A stretch of DNA of 64,000 nt from Cephalopachus bancanus. Its lineage: Eukaryota; Chordata; Mammalia; Primates; Tarsiidae. The notes under the pieces were generated by a model that ran no database searches, had not been told where the DNA came from, and was given only the letters and a program-made list of their open reading frames with translations. A program made the translations under genes and the position numbers. The stretch is from positions 372,001 through 436,000 of the forward strand of contig JAPVLO010000381.1 in NCBI GenBank assembly GCA_027257055.1, written 5' to 3'. Shown here piece by piece: positions 10,971 through 23,616 of the stretch (within the stretch, counting starts at the first letter, position 1; every line of letters starts with the position of its first letter).

Positions 10971-11484
10971 TTCAGGAAAAATAAGGTGAATACAAAAATA
11001 ATTACAATAGATGGTAGGAAATGTCATAACGTAGGCCATACTACGGGCCTTTAACTGAAAAAAATCAGGGTAGAATTTGAGCTGTGCCTCAATACAATGT
11101 CTTTCAAATAATGAATAGACAGAATATGGTCAAGTGTAAAGAAAAGGTGACAATGAAAGATTGATCATTCCAGAAAAATAATGGAAAAGAAAAGGCAAGT
11201 TTTGAGGAACAGTGAATAATCCAAAATATCAAGAGAATTCATGAAAAGGGAGACTCCTGGGGTGTGAATGGCACAAAAATGATAGCATGGAAGCAGACTA
11301 CAGGAAAAATAGGTTATTTCTGATGGAATAATTTTTTCAGATTCAAAATTGCCCTCTAGATTTGTTTCTGCCTTTAATATTTTCCTACAGAATACAAAGT
11401 GAAATCCTTGCTATGATTTCATCTTTAATCACACTAACTTAGACAGGAAATTCACATTATAAATAATCTTTGGAAAGAGCTTGA
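10971..11484. other. Intergenic, unassigned
   Basis: No gene or repeat recognised. Confidence 0.3.
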
Positions 11485-11700
11485 TCTTCAAGCTTAATAG
11501 ATCTATCATTAATTAGCTGTGTGAGCATCAACATGTTACTTGTTACTTATCCTCTTAGAGCTGTTTCCTACTTATTTCATTTCCTTTGTAGATAAAATTA
11601 AAATGGATTTTACTTTCAGAGTTATAGTAAAGAACAAATTGTTTTGCATATATAAGATGTCCTAAAATGTTATAAGCACACAGTGTGCTCAATAACGCTG
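11485..11700 (+). repeat. MIR SINE
   Basis: TCTATCATTAATTAGCTGTG (compare MIR CCACTTACTAGCTGTGTGAC), then TCCTCTTAGAGCTGTTTCCT and GTAGATAAAATTAAAATGG follow the MIR order. It is an ancient tRNA-derived SINE. Confidence 0.6.
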
Positions 11701-12529
11701 AGCTTACCTTCTATGTTAAGATATTCATACCCAGTCTAACTCTGTATGATAGCTTTTCTTTACTTTTTCTTTGTTGTTTCTTTGAACCTTTCAAGACATT
11801 TTGCAATGGTCCAGGGTTTTTCATTGTGCTTTCAACATGTTGCCAGTATTTTTTAATTAACATCGGCCATCTACTTATAAAAAGAAAGAAAAATACTACT
11901 GTCCCAGAAAAACAAATATACAGGATTTCTTAAAATAAAAAAGTGATGTTAAGAGAATTAAAATCTTTCAACTTAGAATGTATTAAAACTGTTTATCTTT
12001 ACATAGTTTAATCAGTTGCTAATTTCAAACAATCACCAAGAACTGATACTTCCAGGTTTCTTATGCAATGCATCGAGCAATTATATGTATTTCTGCCATA
12101 CACATTGACCCATTCTGAAAACATTTCTCAGTGTTTTATCTATGAAAGTACAGTGCATAGTATATTTAAAAGATGATCTTTATGCTGTTCTCTGATAATC
12201 TACTTATAAACTATTAACAAGAAAATTAACTCACTCTCACAAAAAATTCTTGAGGAGTCAGGTTAAGTATGTATAATTATATCCAGTCAAGGGAAGAGAA
12301 TAAATGCTTTCTGGTTATAGTTAAATAGAACCAAGTTCAAAGAAAGTCTTACTTGAAGAGATTTTTAAATGCTGTTTTGTGTTAAGATTATCTTAAATGA
12401 TCCATGACCAAAGAGAATAACCTGTCCATAGTGACAATAATGAATGTGAAACTCAGGCTTACTCAGGGAGACATTCCGGATTACTGATAGTAGCAGAAAG
12501 TGCCAAAAAAGATGCTGGATCATAACAAG
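11701..12529. other. Intergenic, unassigned
   Basis: The open frame at 11,685-11,933 is hydrophobic and phenylalanine-rich from T-rich DNA. I see no domain. Confidence 0.3.
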
Positions 12530-12540
12530 AAGATGCTCCC

Positions 12541-12763
12541 GATGGAATTGGCAGCAGGGGGATACTGCTGGTGGGTGGGGGGCGAGGGGGCGGCAGCAGG
12601 ATCACACGACATCCATAAGGGTACCTGATCTCAAAGAAGGCAAAGTGGGGACCAAAGGGAGGCCCAAACTTTACCTGTATGATGACCACTTGTATACCTA
12701 ATCCTGAATTGTACCCCACGTCTCTAAAATAAAATAAAATAAAATAAAATAAAATAAAATAAA
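12541..12763 (+). mobile_element. 223-bp L1 3'-end insertion with target duplication
   Basis: Only the last part of the L1 3' UTR is present: a G-rich tract, then AAGGGTACCTGATCTCAAAG.., AGGCCCAAACTTTACCTGTA.., and ..CTGAATTGTACCCCACGTCT, ending in an (AAAAT)n tail at 12,727-12,763. Perfect 11-bp duplications AAGATGCTCCC flank it at 12,530-12,540 and 12,764-12,774. It is a clean, strongly 5'-truncated retrotransposition event. Confidence 0.92.
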
Positions 12764-12774
12764 AAGATGCTCCC

Positions 12775-13838
12775 AAACTTCTGCTCCAATTTTTCCACCA
12801 AGATAGTGGACCTGTCAATACAGTCGAAGAGACTCAATATACAATTAGTTACAAATTTTTTTTCCAAATGTTAATAGACTGTACTACTAGAGCCTATTAT
12901 TCCTTTCTCTCTTCACATTCAGTCATGTTTATTCACCCAGTGATGAATTTGGTTAAAAAAAAAAATTCAACATCTTTTTGAGAAGAATTTAGGTGGATTT
13001 GAGACTTTAGTAATAATGTATCTAGAGATGACTCACTCTACCATGCATTATAATAGTCGAACTATACAAATTATTACCTGCCATGGTAATAAAAACACAT
13101 AAATAGGAATGACATGAAAAAAACGCCATATTTTGTGAGTCTTATTTACAAATGAAATATTTGGAAAAAATGAAATATTTGCTCAATTATAGAGATTGCC
13201 ATAAAAAGATAATAAGGATGAAGAAAAATCTCTACAAATATGTACTCAAGTGTCACGGATTCTATCACTAAATAAAAATACAAATGTTCGTGAAAAGGAA
13301 TAATTTGAAGTTAACTACTCCAGGTTTCAGTCTGCAAATGTAGATAGACCACTTATTCTAAACTGGTTAGAAATCTGGAGAGACCCCAGAGTCCCCTGAC
13401 TGTAAGGCAAATTCAATGACAGGACTGACTCATATCTCATGAGTGTGCCAAAATGTGGTGCACAATTAATAACAATACATGAAAATGAGAAAAACTTTAC
13501 ATGGCAATTTTAAATAGTGTTTCCACAATTCTCAACTAATTGTAAAAATTAAGTAATTATGAGTGTTAGTGAACATTTATGAGTGTGTTTTTTTGTGCCA
13601 ATGAATAATCGATAGATCAGAGATGAGTGTGGAATTTACAATAATGAAGTGAGAACCCGAAGAGACTCACTCTTTTTCAGCAAGGATGCAAAAGGTCATA
13701 AGAATGATTTGACATACAATTTGCAGCTTTTTGATTCAGCGTTATGTTGAGGACATTAAACCTTAGTTTTTTACATGCAACCATAGCTCTACATATCAGC
13801 CACAAGTGACGTAGCATTAACACACAGAAAACGGAAGC
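12775..13838. other. Intergenic, unassigned
   Basis: AT-rich DNA without coding signal or nameable repeat. Confidence 0.3.
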
Positions 13839-14060
13839 AGGTTGCTTGCGTTCTGACCCTGGCTCCACCATTTAAAACTGTGGGAATTTGGAAAATTTAG
13901 TTCACCTCTCTTTATCACATTTAGCAGCCTTAAATTCCTAATTCAGTGGCCTTAACTTAGAAACCATTATAATATTACCTACTTCATATGGATCTTCTGA
14001 AGAGTAAATGACTTTATCGCTAGAAATGGTTTAGAATAAAATAATTGTAAACATTCAAAT
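13839..14060 (+). repeat. MIR SINE
   Basis: TTCTGACCCTGGCTCCACCA..GTTCACCTCTCTTTATCACA..ATTACCTACTTCATATGG follows the MIR order (CCGGCTCTGCCACTTACTAG.., CTCTGTGCCTCAGTTTCC.., ..TACCTACCTCATAGGG), with an insertion or divergence in the centre. Confidence 0.65.
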
Positions 14061-14119
14061 AGTTGTAGTTATTATCATTTGATGTATAGCAATATGAGTA
14101 ACGTAATGTTTATAGCTAA

Positions 14120-16255
14120 GTCAATCCTGGTATTCTTTTTTTAACCTTCGTTTTGTTGTGAAATGCAACATTCGGTGATTGTATAAAACATACATTTTTA
14201 GATTACAAAGTGTTATTCATATTAATGAAATACAGCAAACATCCATGTATCCACCCATATAATCAAGATAAAAATGTCTCTAGCACTTCAGAAGTCCAAA
14301 TTTTAACAGCCCTCTTCTTTGAAAGTTACTACGTTGCTTTTTAAAAAATTATGATTTCATTTTTGTTATACTTTGTGTGTGTATGTATTAATAAACAGCA
14401 TAAGTTGTTTTGGGTTAGTTTGGAAGGCTATGTAATTTTTTTTTAATAGCGTGTGAAGGACAGTTCTCTGGATGGTCTTGGTTGACCCAGCTTTTCACCT
14501 TTCTTGTTTGTATTCCTCAGACTAACTGCAGAATGTGCAGGAATACAACATCCTGAGATAGTTAGGGCTTGTCCAGAAGAGTCCAGCCCTTGTCCTCCCA
14601 CTTCCTAGAACAAGACATCCTGTCACAAGTGTTCAGTGAGCACAGTTGTCCTCTACTCCCAAATAAAACCCGAGGCAAACTGCTTTCAGGGTCCCAAAGC
14701 TGCTATGCAAACATAGGGCACACGCAGATGAGACTACATCTGCCTCGACAGTTTTTCTGAGCCTTGGGGGACCAGCTCACCAGAAATCCTGGGCTCCTGT
14801 CATCCTTCACTACCTATCTGTGAGTAATAAACTTGCTTTGCTCAACTTGTGTGTTTTCACTGGACTCAGGTGAGTGGTAATAATTGCAGCCCGAAATACA
14901 GTGGGTGAAGTATGAACTCCTACTCCTGGTGGTTGGCACAGTGATGGTCTTTGCTGTACTCCATGTGGAGATATCTCAGTTGGGACCAGTCACAGCACGT
15001 GTCTTTTTGTGTCTAGCTTCCTTTGCTGAAATTATGATTTTAAGATGAATCTGTGTTGTGTCCATTTTTATTGCTCTGTGTATTCTAGTGCGCAAATGTA
15101 CCACTTTTTGTTTATTATTTCCACTCCGATGGACATCTAAGTTGTTTCTACTTGATGCTACCGCTAGCAACGCTGCCATAAGCATTTTGTACACGTATCC
15201 TCATCCACAGGTTTACATCCAGTCTTATTTTTAAAGATCTTAACCTTGTTTTTCTATTCCTAGGGTATACACCTAGAAGTAGCATTCCTTGTTCACGAAG
15301 TGTTATGATCTTCATAGATTTTCATCAAAACTTCCAAAATGGTTCCCACCAGCAATGCACGAGCCTTCCCATCCTCCACTTCTGCCGCTACGCTTGATCC
15401 TGTCAAACTCCAGGTTTTACTGATGTGATGGTTGTGTCTCACTGTGATTTTAATTTGTATCTCAGTTGATTTCCTCTTCAAGGATATATTAAATGTGTGA
15501 GTGGCTGTTTTCTTAATAATGTAAAGGAAATCTTTATTCAGAATGAGAGTTGTTTGTCAGTTATAAGTTACAAGTATCTCCCACTCAGTGGCTTGTCTTT
15601 TCATTCTACTGATGATATATTTTGATGAATAAAAGTACTTAATTTTAATATAGTCAAATTTATTCATTTACTCTTCATAATTTTTGCTTTTATGTCTTGT
15701 TTAAGTCTTTTTCTATTCACTGTGATGAAGATATTCTCTTCAGACTATATTTTAAAAGTTTTATTCACTTACCTTTCACATTTATGCTTTTAAGCCATCT
15801 GGAACTGATTTTTGAGCATGATTTGAGGAAAGAATCTTATTTAATTTGTTTTTAATATGAATTCAGATTTTTTTTTTTCAGTACCGTTTGCAGTGCCACT
15901 TTTTTCTTTTAGAGTCCTGGGGGACGTGTGAGGATTTGTTAACATAAGTGTATTGTGTGAAGGTGAGATTTGGGCTTCTGATAGGCCTTCCCCCTGGCCT
16001 CTCACACAGTAGTAAGCAAAAAATGTCTATATGTGGTTCTGTTTCTGGGCTCTCTGGCTCATTTATCTACATGTCTATCTCTGTTTCAGTAGACATTGTC
16101 ATGACTACCATAGGCAAATAATAGTTCCTTGTACGTGATAGAGCCAGTTTGCCCACCTTGATCGTCCTTCTCAAATATGTCTTGGCAACTTTTATCCTTT
16201 TGCCTTTTCATGTAAATTTCACCTTCAAATAATCAACTCCCCCTCCAAACACATG
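14120..16255 (-). mobile_element. Ancient L1 (L1M-type), minus strand, split
   Basis: Two blocks (14,120-14,435 and about 14,980-16,255) read as reverse-complement old mammalian L1. The first holds the 3' region with AACATCCATGTATCCACCCA. The second runs ..TGTCCATTTTTATTGCTCTG.., GATGGACATCTAAGTTGTTT.., GGGTATACACCTAGAAGTAG.. and TTCATTTACTCTTCATAA back into ORF2. The gap holds an LTR-like segment. It is heavily mutated; the open frames at 14,976-15,481 (minus) are shadows without function. Confidence 0.8.
14443..14975 (+). mobile_element. LTR-like segment (probable solo LTR), ERV1-type
   Basis: This block interrupts the ancient L1. It starts TGTGAAGGACAGTTCTCTGG and has a late polyadenylation signal (GAGTAATAAACTTGCTTTGC) followed by a GT-rich stretch, the usual arrangement of an LTR R region. 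I do not recognise the family and could not fix its end: CA is possible near 14,895, and the segment beyond may belong to it or to the L1. Confidence 0.4.

Positions 16256-16258
<3 letters not shown>

Positions 16259-16303
<45 letters not shown>
16259..16303. repeat. (AC)n microsatellite
   Basis: About 22 AC units directly beyond the ancient L1 block. Confidence 0.95.
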
Positions 16304-16304
<1 letters not shown>

Positions 16305-17326
16305 CACAGAAGGAGAGAAAAAGACAAAGAGATATACCTCTAAACAGCTCATTGGCCAAAAATAAATTATGATGAAAATTGAGATATTTTAAACAAAATA
16401 ATCTTAAAATGTCATGTTTCAAGGACTGTTAAAAGTAATACTTTAAGATTAATGTATAGCCTTCAATATATCTGTTAGAAAAAAACTAAAAAGTAGTGTT
16501 CAAATTGCATGCATATTCTTAAATTTGCAGCCTGCTTAGTTTATGTGTTGGTTTGTTTTTGTCTGTTTGCTTAATATAGCTTGCTTTTTATTTTCTTCCT
16601 GGTAGTATTCATCAAACTATTGCTAGCTAAAAGTATGAGCATTTTTAAAAACCAAAGTAGAGAGTTGTAGCCAACAATGGATCTGGTGATAGGCAAATAG
16701 AAAAGTACCTCTCAAAAGGTAACTTGTTCAATGGAATAAAAGTGCTTTGACTCAAAGAAAAACAAATCTATTACTAATTAGTCATTAGTGTGTCCAGTGA
16801 TTTCTGGGATACATTTTTTTCTCTACTATTATCACATATTTTAAATCTAGAATTTATTCCAACTCTTTCCAGACTTATCTTCTACCACCAGCATAAAGAG
16901 TTTACTCCCTATAAACTTAGTTGAGATTTATTTTAATAGCTATTCTTATAAAGGCCAACTTTATTAAAGTATATAAAGTACGTGTGTTTTTTTAAAAAAT
17001 TGATACCCTATTTCTTTGGGACAATGGGTATGAAAGGTGGCATACCTCATCAAATATGACATGTCTCATTCGTTTTATCCACATTTGATGATGTGGTGCT
17101 AGCCAGAGTATTTCCAAACATCGAGGCACCAATATCCGTTAAAGAAAAAATTAAGAAATCATTATCTTGATTTTTTTCAAAAAGCTTAAACTTAAACTTT
17201 TAAACATTAAGAAATTTTATGATGCAGCATGTACATATTGATATCTTTGTGTTCAAGCAACAATTCATTTATGTAAAAATAAAATGAATTTGAAGAAGTT
17301 AACCTTATTTCATTAAGAAATACTCT
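16304..17326. other. Intergenic, unassigned
   Basis: AT-rich; nothing recognised. Confidence 0.3.
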
Positions 17327-17562
17327 GTTTGCGACCAGCCTGGGCAACACAGCAAGATCCTGTCTTCACAAAAAAAATGAAAAAAAATTAATTGATTGTG
17401 GTGGCCTGTGTCTGTAGTCCCAGGTGCTTGGGAGGCTGATGTGGGTGGATCTCTTGAGGACGGAAGTTTGAGTCTGCGGTGAACCATGACCATGCTGCTT
17501 CACTCCATTCTGGGTGACAGAGTGAGATCTGTTCCAAAGAAAAAAGAAAGAAAAAAGAGGAA
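17327..17562 (+). mobile_element. 5'-truncated older Alu
   Basis: Begins inside the left arm (GCGACCAGCCTGGGCAACAC), passes the A-rich middle, and ends CTGGGTGACAGAGTGAGATC with a GAAA-rich tail. Divergence suggests an older copy. Confidence 0.88.
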
Positions 17563-18044
17563 GTTGCTTCCTTAGGTTGAAGTTTCAGAAAAGTAAAGCA
17601 TTCTGCATTGTGTGGGAAGTAGAAGCATCTGAAAGTTGGCCAAATTATTAAATGAAAAAATCATAAACACAATCTGTTCAAATATAAATGTATTGGTCAG
17701 AGCAATTGTAAATTTAATTTGTCAACACATTAAAACCTTAAAGTTCTTACTGGGGTTCCAGAATATGTGTTATTTTTCATTCTCTGTAGATGTTTACGAC
17801 ACACCTGACAAATTCAAGGTGTCTTGACGGTTATCTCTTGTAAAAACTCCACACGTGACTAAGCCTTTTGGTAGAGCTTTGATAAATAAACTGCACACAG
17901 TTCCAGCCACTTGGTTAACAAGAGCCTTAAGTCACAAAAGATATAATAGACTGATATTCGGTATTTATAAAAACCACTACAAAACTTGTTGAAAGCAAAT
18001 CAATGTCTGAAACAATTTACACACAGATATACAATACAAATTTG
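17563..18044. other. Intergenic, unassigned
   Basis: The open frame at 17,636-17,827 has no recognisable domain and is probably chance. Confidence 0.3.
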
Positions 18045-18056
18045 ATATAACTACAT

Positions 18057-18266
18057 TTTTTTTTTTTTTTGAGTTGGAGTCTCATTTGGTCGCCCAGACT
18101 GGAGTGCAGTGGCCGCTCCCGGCCACCGCAGCCTCGCCTGCTGGGCTCCGGCGATCCTTCCGCCTCAGCCTTCCAAGTAGCCGGAATTATGGGCATGTGC
18201 TACTACGCTCGGCTGATTTTTTGATTTATTGTAGAGATGAGGTCTCGCTGCCCAGGCGGGTCACGA
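18057..18266 (-). mobile_element. 5'-truncated Alu (lineage-specific variant)
   Basis: T-run, then GAGTTGGAGTCTCATTTGGT through the right arm, middle and part of the left arm, stopping at GCCCAGGCGGGTCACGA. Perfect 12-bp duplications ATATAACTACAT at 18,045-18,056 and 18,267-18,278 prove insertion in this truncated form. Confidence 0.93.
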
Positions 18267-18278
18267 ATATAACTACAT

Positions 18279-19004
18279 CTTAATAAAAGAAATACTTTGC
18301 ACCAAACTGTCCCACTGGTTCAATTTAAAAATGTTTCTTGAGTGCTTATTGATGTAATAACCGGTGACAAACAAGCAAACACAAAACAAAAAACAGTTTT
18401 ACGCCACATCAAGTTGTATATTTATTCAGGTAAAATTAGATGACATCTTTATTAAACTCTGACTGACTATGACACGATAGATATGTTGCTCAACTTCACT
18501 CAGTGTCACTCAACTGGATCATACGACAGAGGTGATTGCTCCCAACGTGGCATTCTGAGTGTCTTCTCTCTCAGTGCAGTGTGAAAGTTGATCATGTGAA
18601 TTGAGTCCTTCTTGTCGTACCTAACTAAATCAGAGTTGAGAGGCCAGGGGGAGAAAGCACTCAGTGCATATAACATTGCTCCGAGAATGTAATTCTCTGC
18701 AGACCTGGCTGCTGAAACTCCCTGCTGTAACCTGAAACTAGTTTATCTAACAGCTACTGACCGTCCTGCTGAGACTCTAAGAATAGTTTTACCCACTGCT
18801 TGTCATTCCCCAGTCAGAACTTGCCAGCTCCCTAAAACCTTACTAGTGCCAATGAACGGTCTCAAAGAGCAAACAACATGTATATTTCCTTCTTCTTCGT
18901 TTTTTTAAAAGATGAAAACCTCTAATCCTCTCTTTATTCTTCAGACATACCAAAGACCACCTGGTTTGTGTGTATGCCCTAAATTGTCATTCTTGCATCC
19001 CAAA
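18279..19004. other. Intergenic, unassigned
   Basis: Unique-looking DNA. I found no open frame or repeat family to call. Confidence 0.3.
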
Positions 19005-19475
19005 TGAAATGTTATTTTATTTAATTTTTTAATTTTAAAGATGTGGGGTACAATTCAGGGTTAGGTATACAAATATTCATTATGCAGGTACCCTTGATGA
19101 GGTGTGTCCCCCTTCACCCCGGCAGTTTCCCACTACTGTCAATCCTTTTCTTAATGTATTATGATAATTGTTCAAGGTTCACTTATGAGTGAGAACATGT
19201 GGTACTCAGTTCTTTGTTTCTGTGATAGGTCACTGAGTACGATAGACTCTAAGTCCTTCCAAGTTGCAGCGAAGTTCATCATTTTGTCCTTCTTTATGGC
19301 TGTGTAATATTCCATCGTGTGTATGTACCATATTTTTTTATCCAGTCCTCTTTCGGTGGGCGACATGGTTGGTTCCACGTTTTTACTGTTGTGAATAATG
19401 CTGCAATAATGTGTGTGCAATAATGTGTGTGCAGGTATCTTTTTCATAGAGTGACTTGAATTCCTCCAGGGATTA
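19005..19475 (-). mobile_element. 5'-truncated L1 3' end
   Basis: T-rich start, then ATGTGGGGTACAATTCAGGG.. (reverse L1 3' UTR) and the antisense of the ORF2 C-terminus. The minus-strand frame 19,172-19,447 encodes the L1 phrase WYIHTMEYYTAIKKDKMMNF. It is about 470 bp with ORF2 disabled. Confidence 0.9.
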
Positions 19476-19838
19476 AAATGTTTTAAATTTAGAGATTAAT
19501 CCCTATTTTTATTGATTTCAACCGCAGCTTTAAGGCTGGCAATTAGGTATTATTCTAAGGAAAGTGGGAGGAAGGAATGCCTGCAAATCCTTTTCTAGAG
19601 GAAGAGAAAGATTCTGATTTAGTCAAGAGTCACTTGACATTCTTTTAAATAGGTTGCTGTGAAGGAAGAAGCCTATAGCATTTGTGTAAGTCAGAGGTTA
19701 TTCCGCCGAACACTTGTCTAACCACGGTGCTGGCAAAACTAAGGGCAGTTGCTTTGTCCTCTCTCTTACTCTCATAAACTGGTCTGTGCTCTCTTAAGTC
19801 TCATAACTGGCACAGATAGCGAATGGTTTCCTTTAGCG
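19476..19838. other. Intergenic, unassigned
   Basis: Nothing recognised. Confidence 0.3.
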
Positions 19839-19847
19839 AGATTCTTT

Positions 19848-20018
19848 TTTTTTGAGTTGGAGTCTCGCTCTGTCGCCCAGACTGGAGTGCAGCGGCCGCT
19901 CCCGGCCACCGCAGCCTCCACCTGCTGGGCTCCGGCGATCCTTCCGCCTCAGCCTTCCGAGTAGCCGGAATTACAGGCCTGCGCTACCAACGCCCGGCTG
20001 ATTTTTTGACTTATTGTA
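19848..20018 (-). mobile_element. 5'-truncated Alu (lineage-specific variant)
   Basis: T-run, GAGTTGGAGTCTCGCTCTGT.. through the right arm to TTTTTTGACTTATTGTA in the middle linker; the left arm is absent. Duplications GAGATTCTT (9 bp) at 19,838-19,846 and 20,019-20,027 flank it. Confidence 0.88.
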
Positions 20019-20134
20019 GAGATTCTTAAGAGTGCCAAGTCTTACCTTTTTAATAAGTGTGGGACCCACAGAAGTTCAAACAATACAATGAATAAAAAAT
20101 ACTTTGAATGGCACCCTTTCTTGATCATCGTCTG

Positions 20135-20300
20135 TGCCCAGACGATAGACTAGGTGCTTTACATACATTATCTCATTTAATGCTCAGAGCAATCAAGTAA
20201 GCAGTGTTATCCTCATTTTGCAGATGGAGAATCTGAGACGAGAAACCGGCCCAAGACCACACAGCACCTGTTCACTCAAGCCCATGGCTGTGTAACGCTG
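20135..20300 (-). repeat. MIR SINE, minus strand
   Basis: Well-preserved reverse MIR: GTGCTTTACATACATTATCT.., TCCTCATTTTGCAGATGGAG.., AAGACCACACAGCACC, matching GCGCTTTACATGTATTAACTC.., CCCCATTTTACAGATGAGG.., AAGGTCACACAGC. Confidence 0.85.
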
Positions 20301-22582
20301 AAGCCTATGTATCATGGTGACTTCCTAGGATTCAAGTCACAGTTGGAAATTGCTGTGAGATACATAGTGTCATACGGACACAATGTTTTTGCTGGTGCCA
20401 CATATATGACAACTCCCTCATTGCTCTCTCTCTCTCTCTCTCAGGATTTTCTCCATGCAGTAGTAAGAAACATAGGTTTTCCCCGAAAAAGCCAGAGCAA
20501 CAATCACAACTGACTCATTACTGTCTATAATACGAAGAAGTTTCCTCTAGTGAAGAAGAAAGTCACATTTTACTTTCAAAATGCACACTTAATATCAAAT
20601 TTTAATTCAACTTCAACCATGTCTAAGACTAGTATTCACAGTTTCTTCTGAGACATGTTAGTGTTCAAGGCGACAGTAACTTAAGAAACGATTTCTATCT
20701 TCTGTTATTTGCAAATAACTCGAATAACTTGAATTACAAAACTCCTCACTTAAACTAGGCTAAAATATCCTAATAGGACAGCCATCATTGTGAGGAACCT
20801 ACAGTCCAGTTCTTTGTGTTCAATCCAGCTTGAATTGGGAAACTTTGACTAAATCAAAATTACCAAAATTTTCTGTTCTGTATATCTCCCTTTTTCGGTT
20901 CATAAATTAGGGATCAGTGAGTAATTAAGGTGTAGAAAAGCACAATTTTTAAAAAAAGTATCCACGTGTGTAATAATAGACCATATGTTTATATTAGATG
21001 CTCATGTATTATGAACTACTCGACTGTTTTTAAGATTTGGACAATCCAAAGCAGCACTACTTTAAAAAACACAGCAAGCTATTGCCTAAAACATATCATT
21101 AATCATTAGGCACTATGATTTAGATGTGAAATTTAGTTGCTCTGTAGTTGCTAGAGTGCCAAGTTTTTAACTCAGGCCTCACCATATAATAGAACCGATA
21201 GTCTTTTATTTCAACAGACTCTGCTGCTTTCCTTTGTCAGGAAATGATTTACTTTCATTGAGATTATCTTGCATTCTACAGTGATTTGCACTTCCAAAAC
21301 TTATTTTATACAGTGAGGGCCGGACCAACTGCTTTTTATTAAGTGTCATTGCTTTTCCAGGCTACGGATCTTTTAGCTCAATATCTGCCATGTGTCTGGT
21401 ATAAAATGATGCACCCTGGGGTCTATATCACTTCTGTCTTCTCAAAATAAGTCAGGGCTCATGCGTTAACTGACACCAAGCTGCTCCCATGTGAACCGAA
21501 TACTTAGAAATATCCTTTCCAGTGCCTATTCCTTTAGCTAAAATGAGCATTACACATTAGACTTTCGTACTGTTTTACAAGTTTCAATTAGAGCATGGAA
21601 AATTTATTATCAATCATACTGTAGTTTTCTTTGCTTCAACAAGATTGTTATTTCAGTTTTTTCAATATTTTGCAAATCTTAAAATTGTATAAGCCAATTT
21701 CAAAGTAAATAAAGGACACAAACAATTCCATTCTATTTAATATACCACTATATTGATGCACTAAATATAAAAATCGATACTATGCAGTTGCTATTAATAT
21801 AATTTTTAAAATATTTGTTTTATGTGGCGGTACCATGTTCCACAGAATATAAGTAAAATGCAATAAGAAATTAATCATTCAATTACAAATATTTGATAAT
21901 TAAATATAAACATCCCCCCACCCACCAAATACACATACTCTAAAAGTAATGTTTCCCTTAAGGAATTCTTTTTCTTTTTTAGGAAAATAAACAGATTAGG
22001 GCTGTAATCCTCTTAAATCAAAATTTAAAATTAAACATTAACATTTAAAGTATATCAAACACATGGTCTTCCTGTTCTAGAAAAGTCCATCTTACAAGGA
22101 AATATATATACTTTGAGGTCATTGGTAAGTAGTTGAATATGAGTTACATATCTCTACACTAAGAGGAAAAAAATACAGAAAAAGGAATCGATTTTGTCGA
22201 AACCAATTACTGGTTGTGAGAACTGTTAAAACACGTGTTCACTTCTCGCCTGCACAGAAAAGGCAGAGGGCGGTCTCTGTCAGCAGCTAGACAGGGACTG
22301 ATTACAGATGAACTCGCGTGTTCTCCACAAAGGTCGTCACGATGTTTTTGAGCAAGCAAAGTGTTTCAGCTCTTGCCCTTCCTTCGAAAGGGCAGCGCAC
22401 CACAGTGAGCCGTGGGAGATGGTGCAGACCCGCGCTCTAAGCACCAAACAGAATTCCCAAAGACGTTTGATTTGTTTAACACACTTGGTTGTCACCAGAG
22501 TCTGAGTAGACACATCACTCCCAAGACTCTGGTGGCCCTCAGGTGGCTCACATCCTGCCAGCTCTCTTCTGATCGTGTGGAA
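20301..22582. other. Intergenic, unassigned (2.3 kb)
   Basis: Holds a (CT)n run at 20,426-20,443 and otherwise AT-rich DNA. Short open frames (20,307-20,513; 22,308-22,505; 22,412-22,633) show no domain, and two of them overlap each other in different frames. The block 22,250-22,580 is richer in G+C than its surroundings and borders an inverted-repeat arm. I cannot assign it. Confidence 0.35.
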
Positions 22583-22710
22583 GGAACCCTTCTTAATCTT
22601 AAAAACGCATCTTTGTTAAAGGGAGGATTCTGATAGGGCTCTGCGTAATAAGTACATACTATCTTACAGAAAATTCTACTCAAATAATTCGACCTGGTGC
22701 CTACACAACT
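22583..22710 (-). repeat. Inverted repeat A, left arm (128 bp)
   Basis: Its reverse complement matches 23,617-23,745 at roughly 88% by hand alignment (about 15 mismatches), both reading AGTTGTGTAGGCACCAGGTC.. and ..TTTTTAAGATTAAGAAGG. The frame-matched translations of the two arms are also similar, but I recognise no protein. It may be one of two oppositely placed copies of an unnamed repeat, or a terminal arm of a larger element. Confidence 0.75.
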
Positions 22711-23616
22711 TCTCATGAGGTACTCACCTTCACAAGAAATTCACATCTTTGACACGGCCTCTGTTCTGGAAGTTCTGGTAACACTTGCTCATGATAATAT
22801 TGGCAAAGCGTGGGAAATAAATTTATACGTTGAGGTATTCTGACTGAGAATCCACAACAAAACATTTTGAAAAATGACTGGTTTGAAACAGGAAAAGAAA
22901 ACCACTTAATTTTGAACATTACCAAAATATCATTAAAGTTTTTTAAATGACCAAATTTTCCCATTTATTTTGTTGTTTAAGAAGAAAGATAAAACCTGTT
23001 AGTGTAGTTGTGGGCAAGCAATGATAAGGCAAAGACCCTATTTTAGATCTTGGAGCAGCTGGAGTAGCGGAGAGTGAGATCCGTCCACCGTCTTCAAGTT
23101 GTCGTCTCTCTTATTTTTTATTTTTAGAGAGAGCAAATGACTTTCTTAAAACTCATAGGCTGATTCAGGAAAACAGTTTTCTCTCGATTTCCCAGTTCCT
23201 TCAAAGGAGTGGGGGAACAGCTCTCCCTCTGTGGGAAAGAAGGTATGTAACCTTGCAATTTGAGACAGGGACAGAATCATCACTGACAGAGATGTGTGGT
23301 CCTTACAGTGGTTGGATTTGGACTAGGGGCCTGTATTCTTGATGCTTGATGCCCATATTCTGCATGAAAACGTCTTTCTGCAGCGAAATTAGTTTCCACG
23401 TTCACAAGGCTTCAAAACCCTCACTAATGAAGTTAGTCTTATTATGTAAACCTTGTTAAACATGATAGTTGAATTTCAGCCGTGGCACTCGGGAAGTCAG
23501 AAGGCAGGGCTCTTTCCATGCTGTTTTTATGATAGGATAGAGCAAAAGTCACCTGAAAAACCTGACCTCAAACTCTCCGTAGGGATCCACAGCACTGTAA
23601 GTTGATAAGTATGATA
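22711..23616. other. Spacer between arms of inverted repeat A
   Basis: About 0.9 kb of unassigned DNA. The minus-strand open frame 22,713-22,964 shows no domain that I recognise. Confidence 0.4.
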
